From NCBI GenBank assembly GCA_014338405.1, contig JTDE01000175.1:245400-309399 (forward strand): a DNA stretch of 64,000 nt. The letters are read 5' to 3'. Position 1 is the stretch's first letter, and each line of letters begins with the position of its first letter. Made by a program: the position numbers and the translations under genes. Below, piece after piece: positions 1 through 11,010 of the stretch. This DNA comes from Paragonimus skrjabini miyazakii. Lineage: Eukaryota > Platyhelminthes > Trematoda > Plagiorchiida > Troglotrematidae. Under the pieces are notes generated by a model. It was given only the letters and a program-made list of their open reading frames with translations, had not been told where the DNA came from and searched no databases.

Positions 1-40
1 ATTGTGCTTTATTGGACGCCTTTTCGCTACACTATGTAAT
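1..40 (+). repeat. Fragment shared with the start of the mariner-like element
   Basis: The first ~36 bases match, with only a few differences, the minus-strand sequence at about 18150-18186, which carries the N-terminal start of the Tc1/mariner-type transposase (peptide YWTPFRY). Similarity stops within about 40 bases and no helix-turn-helix coding sequence follows. It may be the edge of another, mostly deleted copy. The window edge prevents a check to the left. Confidence 0.45.
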
Positions 41-2273
41 TGGTAATACAGTCATCGCATTTAATTTCGAAAACACAATCTGTCTAGTCGCCCATAGAAA
101 CTGAATCCTTAGGATGTAGCCTCAGTCGTTCTAAGGTATTATCTAACCGAAATACAGTCCGGATAGCGTACTCAGAAGGGTTCGACCAAGTAGTTGAGGT
201 GCAGTGCAAATTGACCTAACCACAGCTAACCCCACTTGACCTCTGTTCCCTTGTTAATATGATTTCGACCACAACTATCCTGGTTGAAACGCTGAATATT
301 ACAATTTGCTCGTAACGTTGCGTTATTCTCAATCCATTTATTAATAAATTTAACAGTATTTGCAATTGGCAGCTTTCAGTCCATTTCTAAAAGGAGAACC
401 TTTCTTTTTTAGAAAACAAACTCCCTGTCAGTCTCCACGTCTTATGGAATAAATTGTTCAAAATATGTGTCCACATTCCGAACTGATTGGATTCACCGTC
501 CTGAAACACATTTCCTCATATACAGTACCGGATATTTTTGTACACTAATTCAGATTCAATCAAAAACTTAAGTTGAATCATAATTGACTATTGGACAGTT
601 AATACAATCTGAACACGCATGTGCATGATAGCAGGCCACACTGGGAAAATAAACACTGTGCGGGACAATGTAGTCATGACAGCTATGAACGCACAAATAT
701 GTACTAACGGCAAATTCTTCATTGCCTCATCATCCTGAGTTGACAGGGCAGCCGGAATGTTAACACGAACTGTTTCTGAAGAAAAGAAAACGGTGGTGGA
801 TTCGTTTGATTGGTACCGTCTAGGAAGACTGCGGCGCTTTATGGTGTGGATCATTAAACAAAACGTTTTGTGGACGCCCATCATGCAGTCTATTTCAAAT
901 CTGTCTTCAATGTTTGAACAGAGTGGATTGTGGTCTTCTGAGACAGCTAATGTAATCGGAGCAGTCAAGTGCGTTTGCAATCACTTGTGAAAGAGTCTAC
1001 TGGTCTGACTACACACAGATCGACTAGTTTTTCTAATGTGACACACTAAACATTTAGCTTACGTGGGACGTGATTTGGTCACCCTGGTTTCTGATACTCA
1101 GTTACTGTACGAAACGTTTATCTTTAAAACATGACATGAATCAAGCTTTTTGATTGCTCTTTCGAAATTTTTGAAGTGAACCATCTGTTTCAAATGTCTC
1201 AACTTCAACTTTTGAGGAACTAGAAAGTCTCGTGATTGTTGTATGCAAGATTTTGATGGGGAGCACGCAATAGGAGTTCAGCTTGATTAGTCACCTCAAA
1301 CACACCACAAAGTTTAACCTTCACTTCAACTGTACGGACTTAGCAGATTACCGCGGAAAGTGTGAAACGACGTTTAATAAATTACCTCCCAGGTGTGCTA
1401 AAAACATATATTTCTAGAGAGATGCTGCAAGCTCATACCAGAAAGGATCAAGCGACAAGCAGAAAGTCTGGCTGTTGCAGACATATCTGGCATTTCCATC
1501 AAAGCTCAGGATAAACGTATAACTAAACGTTATCAGCTGGTCGTAAACCGAAGTAATCACAACTGCAGGAAAATTCTCCGATCCTCTCCTGTCTCTTCGT
1601 TTCTGCTCGTTAACAGTTGATCCTGAAATTCAGTTTGAAGGTCTAATCAGCTAACTCAAACAGGTGTTTTTCACTTCTGAAGATAACCAAATTTTGTTCA
1701 ACGAAAGATTGGTCGATAATGCACATCAGTATATTCACTATCAAGCCGACCGTCACAACTCATTGCCAACATCTCACCGAAAAGCACTGAAGAAACTGTG
1801 AACGAACAACAACATTTTCATACTGGGACTTTGTTAAGGACCAGTAGTCGTCATAAGTAAAATAGATCTAGTTAGTCCTTGGCGATCTGCAAAAATTTCT
1901 AACCGATGTAAAACCAGGGAATACTAGAAAAATAATAGTGAACGAAAATTGCTTGAATTACTCAAAGCAGTAGGGGGGCTTGACGGTTTCAGGCATGCAG
2001 GCAGAAATACATAAATCGGAATTTCTACTGAAATCAATTCTGTCCACGGCAAATTGTCAAAAACACCAACTGACAAATTTGCAAACAGTTCTGATAGCAT
2101 TACTCAAAGGATAAATCTAGCCTTGCGATTGTTATGGAGACGGACAAGGTGATACAGATGTTACCCGAAAAACATTCATCGGGATAAGATATCATGACGT
2201 TCGAAGGTCACACGGTCTCACTTCTGAGAAAGCACAATGAGTCTAATGCAATAGCATCTGTTGTGTCCAATCG
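41..2273. other. No recognisable gene
   Basis: No element or host exon recognised. Two overlapping antiparallel open frames sit at 588-980 (minus, 130 codons, hydrophobic C-terminal third) and 757-990 (plus, 77 codons). Neither resembles a family I know. An open frame of this size is expected by chance in several kilobases of sequence with this base composition. The 1420-2190 stretch, just upstream of the Gypsy integrase, contains no reverse transcriptase or RNase H that could be the rest of that element. Confidence 0.5.
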
Positions 2274-2384
2274 AACGCCAGTGAGCCATGCATTAAGTCA
2301 ATCAAATTGCTCTGACCTTCAAGCGATCGATGACACATGCGGGCAGCGGCTGCCCGTGCTGTGTGGACTGACAGTTTTCCGTAA
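2274..2384 (+). repeat. 111-bp direct repeat, left copy
   Basis: This segment recurs in the same orientation at 3503-3613 with about two substitutions. Each copy contains a perfect 15-base palindrome, GGGCAGCGGCTGCCC (2341-2355 here). The pair encloses the Gypsy integrase remnant almost exactly: integrase coding begins within about 15 bases of the right edge of this copy. It lacks TG...CA ends, so it is not an obvious LTR, and it is far too long for a target-site duplication. Confidence 0.85.
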
Positions 2385-2395
2385 TCCAAGAGCAT

Positions 2396-3502
2396 ACCGT
2401 GAACGATTCATTATTTACAGAAGTTCAGCAGCATGTAATAAACTCCTGGCCCGATCGAAGGCTTCTGAAGGCAGAACTGATTCCTTATCATACTATACGA
2501 GACGAATTCACTGTCGTTAACAAGTGTCTATTACGTGGAGCCCGCTTCGTGATACCCGAATCTCTCATTGCGGATGTACTTAGAAGTGAACATGAAGGAC
2601 ATCCCGGTATTGTGAGAACCAAGGCACGAATTCGAGAATACTACTGGTGGCCGCGTATGAATCCGAGCGTGGAAACCGCTGTTAGGGATTGTGCGGCTTG
2701 CCAGCATTCTGATAAGAGTTCAAAACCTATCGGTGCCCCCTATACAGCCCATCGAATACCCAATGCAACCTTGGGTGAAGTTGGCAATAGACATAATGAG
2801 CCCGTTTGAAAACGTTCCACAAAACAAAGGGAATGTTTTTGTCACTACTTGCTTTTATACGAAATGGCCGGAAGCTCATTTATGTGGAGAGACTACAACG
2901 ACTGTCATTATTAACTGGTTACGACACGTGTTCGCTCGATTCGGCTTACCGGAGGAGATCGTAACTGATAATGGGCCGTAGTTTCGCAGCTACGAATTCA
3001 GTCAGTTTTTGAGTCATCACGATATCCGTCATGTGCAAACTGCTCTATACAACCCTTTGGCTAATGGAATGGTGGAACGCCTGAATCGAACGGTGAAGGA
3101 AACGATACAGTCAGCTCGACTGGATGGTGAATCTTGGGACTCAGCGTTCCTGATACCACTGGCAGCCTATAGAACCACACCACAAACTGCTACAGGTGTG
3201 ACACCAGCAAAATTAATGTTTGGTAGAGAGATACGAACGAAACTTAATGCGGCGCACATACAAAGATCGGTGATAAATCAAGAAGAGTTGGGGAGGAGGT
3301 GAAGGTACCAAGAGGGCTACAAAAAAGCAGGAAATCAATGTACAGTTGGCACTTACGTCAGAATGAAGAAAAAACAATAAAAAAAGGCGAAAGTTCGCTT
3401 TCTGCACCGATAGCAGTGAGAGAAGTGAAAGCTCCAGGGACCTACATATTGGATAACTATTCAGTGGTCAATGCAAGATGGGTGTGTACTGCGCTAAAAA
3501 AC
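2396..3502 (+). pseudogene. Ty3/Gypsy integrase remnant
   Basis: Decayed integrase domain of a Ty3/Gypsy LTR retrotransposon, the enzyme that inserts element cDNA into chromosomes. The N-terminal zinc-binding part shows HEGHPG and CAACQ (about 2590-2705). The catalytic core shows the first Asp in LAIDIMSPF, the second in VTDNGP and the Glu in NGMVERLNR, with exactly 35 positions between the second Asp and the Glu (DD35E). The C-terminal part retains KGESS and TYILD-like segments to about 3490. There is a frameshift near 2750, an in-frame TAG at 2979-2981 directly after TDNGP, and further frame breaks after 3300. No gag, protease, reverse transcriptase or LTR is found nearby, so only the pol 3' end is present. 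A 111-bp direct repeat brackets it on both sides. Confidence 0.92.
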
Positions 3503-3613
3503 AACGCAAGTGAGCCATGCATTAAGTCAATCAAATTGCTCTGACCTTCAAGCGATCGATGACACATGCGGGCAGCGGCTGCCCGTGCTGTGTGGACTGA
3601 CAGCTTTCCGTAA
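3503..3613 (+). repeat. 111-bp direct repeat, right copy
   Basis: Right-hand partner of 2274-2384, near identical over the full length, with the same palindrome at 3570-3584. It starts immediately after the C-terminal integrase remnant. The very low divergence between copies contrasts with the multiple breaks inside the enclosed integrase. Confidence 0.85.
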
Positions 3614-3769
3614 CGTATGGTATCTAATAACGCGTACCTACTACTAGTATTTTCCGTCGTTCTTGAATAAAACAGCACCCAGTCACAATCATCCTTATCA
3701 AGTAGGTGAAGGACAGTCTTGCATTTATGAGAATATTCAAACTTTAAGTCAGATCTTGAGTTAAATTTT

Positions 3770-3848
3770 GGAATGTCTGTAACAAAAACAGCATGTCCAA
3801 ACGCAGCAAACGCTCTACCAACTGAGTTATATAGGCTAGCCGGCAACT
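3770..3848 (-). repeat. tRNA-like (SINE head) fragment
   Basis: On the minus strand, TAACTCAGTTGGTAGAGCG (plus positions 3811-3829) is an excellent D-arm and RNA polymerase III A-box sequence. The expected B box downstream is degenerate and no closed cloverleaf can be drawn, so this is better called a tRNA-derived repeat head or pseudo-tRNA than a working tRNA. It differs from the SINE family seen at 25490-25815. Confidence 0.5.
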
Positions 3849-4779
3849 ACGAAATTTCCCTGGTATCGGTGGGTTACAGAATGAACTGTTTAGAAAATCC
3901 TACTTGAACAGACAAACCATTAGATAATTTGGTGATTTCCTTAAGATACAGAGGGTTATCGGCTAGTTAAAAAAATACTTTTCCTAGCTGTCTGCGTGAC
4001 TTCATAGCTGAGGTGGTAGACCTATACTGTGACCTTGACGAGATGGTCGGGCTTGTGTACTGTTTTGATCCGGCGAGTTATGCTGACTAGGACTCCGTTC
4101 CTTCCTGGTGCGAACTTGTCAGGCAGACCTAAAAGGAACAATCAGAAGAAAAGCGGTTAAGTTCATAAGACTGTATGTCGCACTACTGACCACGTAGGAG
4201 TGCTTAGGTAATGAGGCACGATCCTACGGGCATACAGAAGAACTACTATAGTTGCTAAACAACTGTCTTCGGAATCAAGAAAAAGGGGGTTAGAAAAGGT
4301 ACCCTCAAACAAAGAGCACTCCGATCGCCCAACGGTTGACCGTGACCGCCTGCGTATTATCCAAAACGGTCGAAAAACACTTTTTATCTCTCAAAAGCCT
4401 GATGTAGCTTTGAGTACATCCACTGCGCGCAACAATGCTCAGAATCAGACATTGTCTTATTCACTGCGCCCTCGTGCTTAGCAAGCATCTTACTGTCAAG
4501 TGAGTTAGACTTTCGAATCATTGGCTCGAGGTAGGGTCTCCAAAGAAAACCTTGTGTCCTGTTGTCTCGCAGATCAGATTTCTGAGTCAGAGACTCAGGG
4601 TGGGTCCCTCAACCCCCTTTCGCAGCATAAACGACCAGGAAGTGTCGGAAGTTAACTTTCTCCTGACAGTGTCACTATTCACCGATTACGACTTTCTTCT
4701 ATTAGTTTACCCAAAAAGCCTTCGGGCGATAATTATTTTTTAAGGTCATGACAGCTGGTAAACATTGGCGCTCCCAACG

Positions 4780-5960
4780 TCTGCACTCTCCGACAAGTCG
4801 GTCAGCAAGCTGCTCTGGCAAGTACACTCTCAAGTCTGTGGTTTGATTTGTGCTGTGTGTCGGAGACGCGAGTCCACGGTTCTAGTACCCTTATCCACTT
4901 GACTTCCTATCTAGATAACTATCGATCCGAGCGTTTCTCTTTCAAGGTTTCTGGTGACGTCAAAATCGAACCTCGTGGTCAAGCTGGAGTGGGAATTGTT
5001 CTGAGTGCTAGGGAAGAACAATGTTTGCTCGATTGGGTCCCAGTGAACAGCCGCTTTTGCGCTGTCAGAATCAATACATCGGCAAAAGTCTGTCGGCGTA
5101 AATCAGAGAGGCTTTGCGTATTCGTTATATCGGCGTACGCTGTAACGGACAGCTGTCCGGATGCTACCAGGAATAAGTTCTACGACGCCCTCGTTGACCT
5201 TCGGAGACAGGCTAAACACTCTGACAACATCATACTAGCGGGCGATTTTAATGCTCAGCTTGGTCGTCTTTCTCCGGATGAGAAGCGGCTAGGAGGTATG
5301 TTTGGTGTCCGGGCACAACGCACTGATAATGGCGAAAGACAGCCGCAGCTGTGCGAATCCCACGGTCTCTATATCTCGAGCACCGCATTCCAACACAGGA
5401 GGAAGCACTGTGTTACTTGGAAACCTCCGTGTGCCTCCCAACCTTGGACACAGTTGGATCATATAGCAGTTAGTTACAGGTGGCGCCACTCTGTTAAGGA
5501 CTGTCGTGCCCTTTGAAGCAACCACCTGGAATTGGACCATGTTGTTGTACGTGGCCGTTTTGTTTTGTCATTTACCGAGAGGACATACGCTCGTAAATGC
5601 AAGATACTTAACTGGCATTCGAGCAAGGAGAGCGTATAGAGCGCTTACCAAAATTCGTTAGTGAACAAGTCGCCCAGTTCGAGTCAGGTGTGTGATCCTA
5701 ACGAACACTGGGAACAAATTGCCGCAGCTATGAAAATATGCTGTGAAGAGGTATGTTCCGAAAGAGCTGTTCAGATGCGATGGAACTGGATTTCCGACAC
5801 GTCGATAAATTTCATGAACAAGCGTCGCTCGATCCTACCTGGTTCTGAATATGATGACGACCGTCGAGAACTTAAACGCAAGCCTAACGAAAGCCTACAC
5901 AAAAACCGTGAACACCACTTGGTCGAACAGTCGAAAGGGATGGCACGGTTTTTTTAATGT
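4780..5960 (+). pseudogene. RTE A1 endonuclease domain and linker
   Basis: Exonuclease/endonuclease/phosphatase-type domain that would nick the target DNA for target-primed reverse transcription. The longest open stretch is 4848-5516 (about 222 codons). Visible motifs are SETR near the start, VISAYA, LAGDFNAQLG (catalytic Asp/Asn pair) and QLDHIAVS. A stop follows KDCRAL at about 5516. The SDH-equivalent after it is altered to EL-DHV in a shifted frame. A second open piece at 5661-5957 covers the linker to the reverse transcriptase (NEHWEQIAAAMK, EYDDDRRELKRK). Frameshifts and the internal stop make it non-functional. Confidence 0.88.
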
Positions 5961-6179
5961 AGGAATAGTATAAGGCTTTTTTCCCCTAATCTGTGGTTGT
6001 ACTGGTCGTCGAGTTGGTGTAAATGAGACCACATGTGAGAAGGATGGATTATTTATCATCAGTCAATCACGCCGCATAGACAGGTGGGTTGAACATTTTG
6101 AGAATGTATTTGGCTGGCCCTAACCATGCCACATGGTTGACGGGACCCGAATGGTCAGTTATTGCGTTCCAGACGGTCC

Positions 6180-7640
6180 TCCGTCGGAAACAAAAATGGC
6201 CCTAAAGCTCAAGTTGTTGATGCGTAACAAAGATCCTGGACTGGATGTCCTCTCTGCGTCTGTTTTGATGGATGGTGTCGAAGGTTGATATCAGAACTGA
6301 CGAAACTCCTCCAGACGATATGGGGGACTGAAGAGGTACCTTGTGATTGGTGCCTATCAACGGTAATTCTCGTTTTCAAAAATGGGGTCCAAAGTCTATG
6401 TGACAACTGCAGAGGCATCAATTTAGTATCTGTTGCGCCCAAGTTACTCACTGGTCTCATTTTACGTCGGTCCACTAAGCCCAGAGAAAGCCAGATATGC
6501 GAAAAACTTGCACGATTCCAATCCGGTCGAGGGTGCATTTATCACATTTTCAACTTGTGACGAAACTTGGAGCCTCCGTACTCTCATAGGAAGCCCACGG
6601 TCTCGGTCATTTTGGATCTACAAGTTGCTTTCGATTCAGTTACTCGTAATGTTCTATGGAGCTGCCTCCTTCGCAAGAGAGTACCAGGGAAATGCGTGAA
6701 TCTGTTGAGGTCACTGTATGCCCACTCTGCAAGCGGGTTGAGAGTTTATGGACAACTGTCTTGGGCGTTCATCACTTCTAGTGTTGTTAGTCAAGGGTAT
6801 CCGATTTCCCTCTTTCTGTTCAATTTTGTCGTGGACGACATTCTGGAGGGTACACTTCGGGAATCCAGTGGGCTTGGTGTTGAGCTTCTTCCTGGCGCTA
6901 GGTTGACCGATCTCCAGTATGCGGACGAAACTGTCTTACTCAGCCCTTCTGCCGAAGACATGCAGATCATGTTGAACAAGATGACCGGGCTGGTTTGTAT
7001 GGAATGCGCTTCGCATCTTCAAAGCACAGAATGCTACTTTCTATATTGCAGATAATCCGCTTAAGATGGTGAATAGTTTCACATACTTGGGCAGCACTAT
7101 CTCGTCAACCTGTAATATTGCTGATGAGATATCAGCGAGGATAACAAAAGCACGATTCGTCTTTGCCAAACTGCGTCATCTGTGGCGTCGAAAGGACGTT
7201 GGATTTCTTGTTAAAATGAATGGTATATACCACTTGTGTACGTTCTGGTTTGTTCTATGGTTCGAAAACGGAGCCTGTTCATAAGGAAGATATCAACAGG
7301 CTTGCTGTGTTTGGACATCGTTGTCTCTGCGAAATAGTCTACATTAAGTAGACCGATCGCGTGAGCAATGTGGCCGTTCGCCGGCGCGTATTCCGGAACG
7401 CTCGGGATGCGCGACCAATCGGTCAACTACTCACGGTGCACAGCTTGCGATGGTTGGGTCACGTACTCCGTATGTCATGTGGTCGTTTACCGTACCAGAC
7501 ATTATATACTGAAGCCACCAACAGTTGGGTAAAACCGCGTGGTGGTCAAGCAACAACGTGCGCATGAAATATGAAGACCCTGACTGCTCCACTGAGCAAA
7601 ATGGGTAGGTGTCGCCCGCCTGGATGATGTCAGCGTGCTC
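6180..7640 (+). pseudogene. RTE A1 reverse transcriptase
   Basis: Reverse transcriptase of copy A1, spread over several frames. Fingers and palm segments are recognisable: VPCDWCLSTVILVFKNG, then the first catalytic region VILDLQVAFDSVTRN near 6605-6650, then FLFNFVVDDILEG. The catalytic YADD box has become YADE (about 6920), removing one of the two metal-binding aspartates. The C-terminal region retains SFTYLGSTIS, RHLWRRKDV and RWLGHVLRM (7080-7480). Frameshifts occur near 6560, 7050 and 7260. The intact YADD of the homologous copies at 32624-33187 and 58297-58668 shows that YADE is a lesion. Confidence 0.9.
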
Positions 7641-7866
7641 ACTCAAATTGATGGATAGAGACGCGATCCGAGATGGCGGCATGTCGCAGTCAGTGGCATA
7701 CCTGTATCCATACCATTTCTCTTTCTTCCGCTTAGTCTTCTTTTATTAATTTTCAAACTTCTAGTCGTTTTCTTTTAGGATACTCCACGTCACTGTTGAG
7801 GTGAGTGGCGACCCGAACCACGGTACCTTTTGGTCAGGCTCATAACTATGATGATGATGATGATGA

Positions 7867-8549
7867 GACTATCTTTCGCGTTCGAGCACGAAATTCCTTT
7901 CACTGGACTGAATCTGACCGAAACCCATGTATTTTGCCGTTTGGTCTCATCTAGATTTCCAAATCTGCCATTACCTATCCGCAATACCCAGCACATGAGA
8001 TTCAGTCGCCTCACGATTTATATTTTTTGGCTGATAGGTAACGTCTTACGATAACTTAATTCGTACGCGTTCTTGGTCCAGTTTGTGTTTACTTAAGCCC
8101 TACACTATGTCAGTTTAAAAGTTACCGTGGTAACAGGTCAAAAACTTCACATATCTGAATGCCACTTACGTTATCATATTGTTCGCATTTTATCAATTTT
8201 TCAGTTGGATCAACGCTTGAATTGATCCAACATCCCAAGATCAGTAAAGACGACTAAAAACATACGGGATAACTTAATCAGATAGGTTAACGGCAGCGGA
8301 CAACAATCACGTACACTTGACTCTGTGATGGATATTATTAATAGAACGTAGTTGACAAAGCGAAGTTCGTCTGTTGTAGCTTTTCGAAGCGTTACTAATC
8401 ACGTGTCAAAAATGGGGACTATTACGTAAAAAATCAACTCAACGATGATGATTATACTAACTTGGTTTTGAATGATTATAATCATATGCTTTAGCATTTT
8501 GGTTCTTTTTGTCGTTATGACTTAATACGATTTATTCACATATTGTTTG
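7867..8549. other. No recognisable gene
   Basis: AT-rich sequence between the A1 tail and the left arm of an inverted repeat. Short open frames on both strands at 7790-8054 are translations of the (ATG)n tail and its complement. I see nothing else. Confidence 0.5.
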
Positions 8550-8803
8550 ACAGAATGTTAATGAACAGATTGGCAAACAAGCACCAATTTGATGGGTAAC
8601 TTTCAATGGTGACTTTATTTTCCAGCTGAATCTTCACAAAACTTAACCTCTCAAGTCGGATACCAGTGAAGTTTCACATTCACGGCTAATCAATACCACG
8701 TGTCATCTTCTGTGCCGGTGTTCAGTCGCGGGTTATTGTGTTTGTTAGGGGTTAGCTCGTTGATTAGTATCCTAGAAATCTTACTGCAGTAGAATCTGCT
8801 AAC
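8550..8803 (+). repeat. Dispersed repeat D, left arm of an inverted pair
   Basis: About 250 bases that reappear in reverse complement at 12583-12840, with scattered substitutions and small gaps. Shared landmarks include GCACCAATTTGATGGGTAAC, the AGCTGAATC region after TTATTTTCC, and CTTACTGCAGTAGAATCTG at the right end. Similarity ends cleanly at about 8803 in this arm. No coding potential. It could be a non-autonomous element present twice or the ends of one large inverted-repeat structure. Confidence 0.8.
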
Positions 8804-9945
8804 TCTGCATGTTGGACAAAATCGTTACCACCACATTTGGAGCGTTAACCCCACTGTTCGGATTGCTTCATTTAACTAGACTTTCCTCGACGTTCATTTC
8901 ACTGAAACACTACACCATGAAGTGTGTATCTGAGCTTGTCGACCATACCTTACGAGTGGGATCCAGTTAATTCCATGTATCAACGGTTCAATCACGTTCG
9001 TGCTTGAAAAGATTGCTTGTATTTGGCAAGTCCTCCAGATACACTCAACATATCAGAATCCATCCTGCTTTGGAATACAGAATCTTGCATCTTCTGAGAC
9101 GCATACTTAAGTTCAGTATCAATTCCTGCCTCAGAAAAAAATTGCTCGGCCATCAATACTGTATATTTTCCAGTTTCAGATGCCTCAATGTCAATATAGG
9201 ATGTCCCAGTTAACTAGATCTAATCAGTCCACCTTGATTTACTCTCCGCACCCGGCAAGATCGCCTCCTCTCACCAGGTACGAGTCAACCAACCACTTTT
9301 CTTCAGTCTACCAATGCGCACATTAGCCGTTTGACACTGTTCGCCGCTGAAATCCAGCTAACCAAGTTGAGACGTCTCAAACGGATTTAAAGACATTTAA
9401 AAGTAGAAAATTTTGCCAAAGCCAACCAGTAACACGTAAGATGTGTTGCGCAATGCTATCTCGTTCGCATCTCATCGATCACTTTTACGAACTCAACGCG
9501 CATATTGTATAGTGCGGTGACAAGCGGTAAGGCAAAATCAGTCTAACAATGTCTGAGGCAGTCAGTCAGGTGACCAAAGCAGAAGCAGCAAGATGCAACC
9601 GAAACGTACTCATTGATGAGAAACATGATACCGACACAACATGATAGAATTGCTGTAGGTTAAAGAGGTAATAGAAGTCCAGAAACACAGAGATATGATT
9701 AGAAAATCCATATATATCAAATGGAAGGAGTAAGATGTGGTTTGAAAGTCCATACAAATTGAACAGAAGTCAAAAAAGTGTACATCGATTAACATTGATT
9801 GAAAGATAATGTAATATAGGTTAAGGAAGGATATGGGGAGTCCATCAGTTGTTCGAACCTATGAAAAAATACATCGGCCTAAAAATTCCGGTTTGAAAAG
9901 AATACGAGAATAAAATAGAGTCAAGGAATAACAGTCGCATCCTCA
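8804..9945. other. No recognisable gene
   Basis: No domain recognised. Around 9660-9780 a loosely repeated pattern (GTCCATA/AATCCATA with AT-rich spacers) produces short antisense open frames rich in Phe, Tyr and Ile. It looks like low-complexity sequence. Confidence 0.45.
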
Positions 9946-10245
9946 TTAACATAGCGAAAGGTTAGTCACTAACTGCCTCTGGGCGGGATTCAGTTGATGT
10001 ATTGAGATGGCTTTCGTAATATTGAGCACCAACTTTAGTTTGAGTCGATAGAACACTCCGAGGGTGGTCACTGGATCTAATGAATGCCGGGTCTGTAGAA
10101 AGTGCTTTGTAATGGTACTGACGGCAAAATCGACCACCGAATTTAAAAGCCATTTCAGTATGTGATCGTTAATGCGTTTTCCGCGGTGCCTTGCAGTACT
10201 ATCGACGTATCTACTTCCACAGACACAATCACACGTGCACACAAT
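9946..10245 (-). pseudogene. Penelope-like GIY-YIG endonuclease remnant (PLE1, 3' half)
   Basis: C-terminal GIY-YIG nuclease of a Penelope-like element. Reading from 10242 downward, CVCGSRYVDSTARHRGKRI aligns with the conserved core CxCGxxYVGxTxRxLxxRI of PLE endonucleases. The YIG-equivalent is changed to YVD, and the later segment YRLKLKLVLNITKAISIHQLNP is also typical of the family. It lies head to head with the reverse transcriptase part of a PLE that starts at about 10320 on the plus strand. The two could be one element whose 5' half was inverted. Confidence 0.75.
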
Positions 10246-10319
10246 ACTGGACTGGGCAAAAAGGCACTAGGTTCCTTCTATTTGTGGCATCAGTCAACTT
10301 GAATAACTTCGCAATAATA

Positions 10320-11010
10320 CAGAACGGATAATTCTGTCACCTGATAAGGGGTCTGGAGTGGTTCGATCAAATCATGTAGATTGTATCAACAAAGTTCAGT
10401 CTACTCTGCCAGATAAATCAAAGTTCGTCGTCGACGGGGATCAAACCGATGTTGTGGCAGAATGCTGAACGCCAGATGTACTCAACACTTAAAGTCTCAC
10501 ACCAGGAAAGATTGATCGACCAAACTATTCTCAAAAGCTATCACCCAAAGGCAGCGTAACACCAAGAATGTATGGGCTTCCTAAAATACACCATTCTGGA
10601 GTGTCCGCATGGCCCATATTACCCATGACTGGCACCCTATACCATCAGCTTGTCAGTGGTTGGTCGATCTGATTGTACCTGTGAGATCCAAATTGACCGT
10701 GCACAGTCTGAAGGACAATTGTGACCTCATGAAAATGATCTCCAACATCAACAGCAAACACCACACGATGACTTCTTTTAATGTCGAGTCATCATTCACA
10801 AATGTTCCGCTTGACAAGGTTATTAACACACTTTGTAATTACATTACTGAGCATTAGCTGACACTTGATATTCCCATCGATGATAATAGCCTCGTCAAGC
10901 TGATTATCAATTTAAGACATGATACTTGCACAGTAAGGCTGAATGCAGTCCTACAAATTGACAATATAACTAGCAGAATCGATGTAGTTCAGCCTCATTT
11001 AGTATTGAAA
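10320..11010 (+). pseudogene. Penelope-like reverse transcriptase remnant (PLE1, 5' half)
   Basis: N-terminal and central reverse transcriptase of a Penelope-like element. LSPDKGSGVV and LPDKSKFVV open the region (10335-10420). PRMYGLPKIH (about 10570) is the hallmark PLE motif, followed by WLVDLIVPVRSKLTVHSLKD and the catalytic-region start FNVESSFTNVPL (10780-10815). A TGA after VVAEC near 10468, frame changes around 10600 and a TAG at 10857 disrupt it. The YVDD catalytic block and the nuclease are missing downstream. Plus-strand orientation is opposite to the adjacent nuclease. Confidence 0.85.

Larger units (their letters stand above)
4030..7866 (+). mobile_element. RTE-like non-LTR retrotransposon, family A, copy A1
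   Basis: Nearly full-length but decayed copy of an RTE-type non-LTR retrotransposon (apurinic-type endonuclease followed by reverse transcriptase, no LTRs). The 5' region (4030-4780) aligns with 35695-34900 on the minus strand and with 63235-64000. The 3' end carries the family's conserved tail (near CACGTCA.TGTTGAGG, about 7778) and finishes in an (ATG)n microsatellite at about 7848-7866, which matches the simple-repeat tails typical of RTE elements. The coding frame is broken many times. At least five other family members lie in the window (12415, 31697-35695, 38735-40995, 41200-42620, 57241-59490, 63235 onward). Confidence 0.9.

Noticed and set aside
2274..3613. 111-bp direct repeats as LTRs of the Gypsy element
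   Set aside because: They lack TG...CA termini, are shorter than typical Gypsy LTRs, and the left copy abuts the integrase zinc-finger region rather than a primer-binding site.
7847..7867. (ATG)n tract as a stand-alone microsatellite
   Set aside because: The same position in copies A3 and 40907-40997 also ends in ATGATG, so it is the RTE A 3' tail rather than an independent locus.
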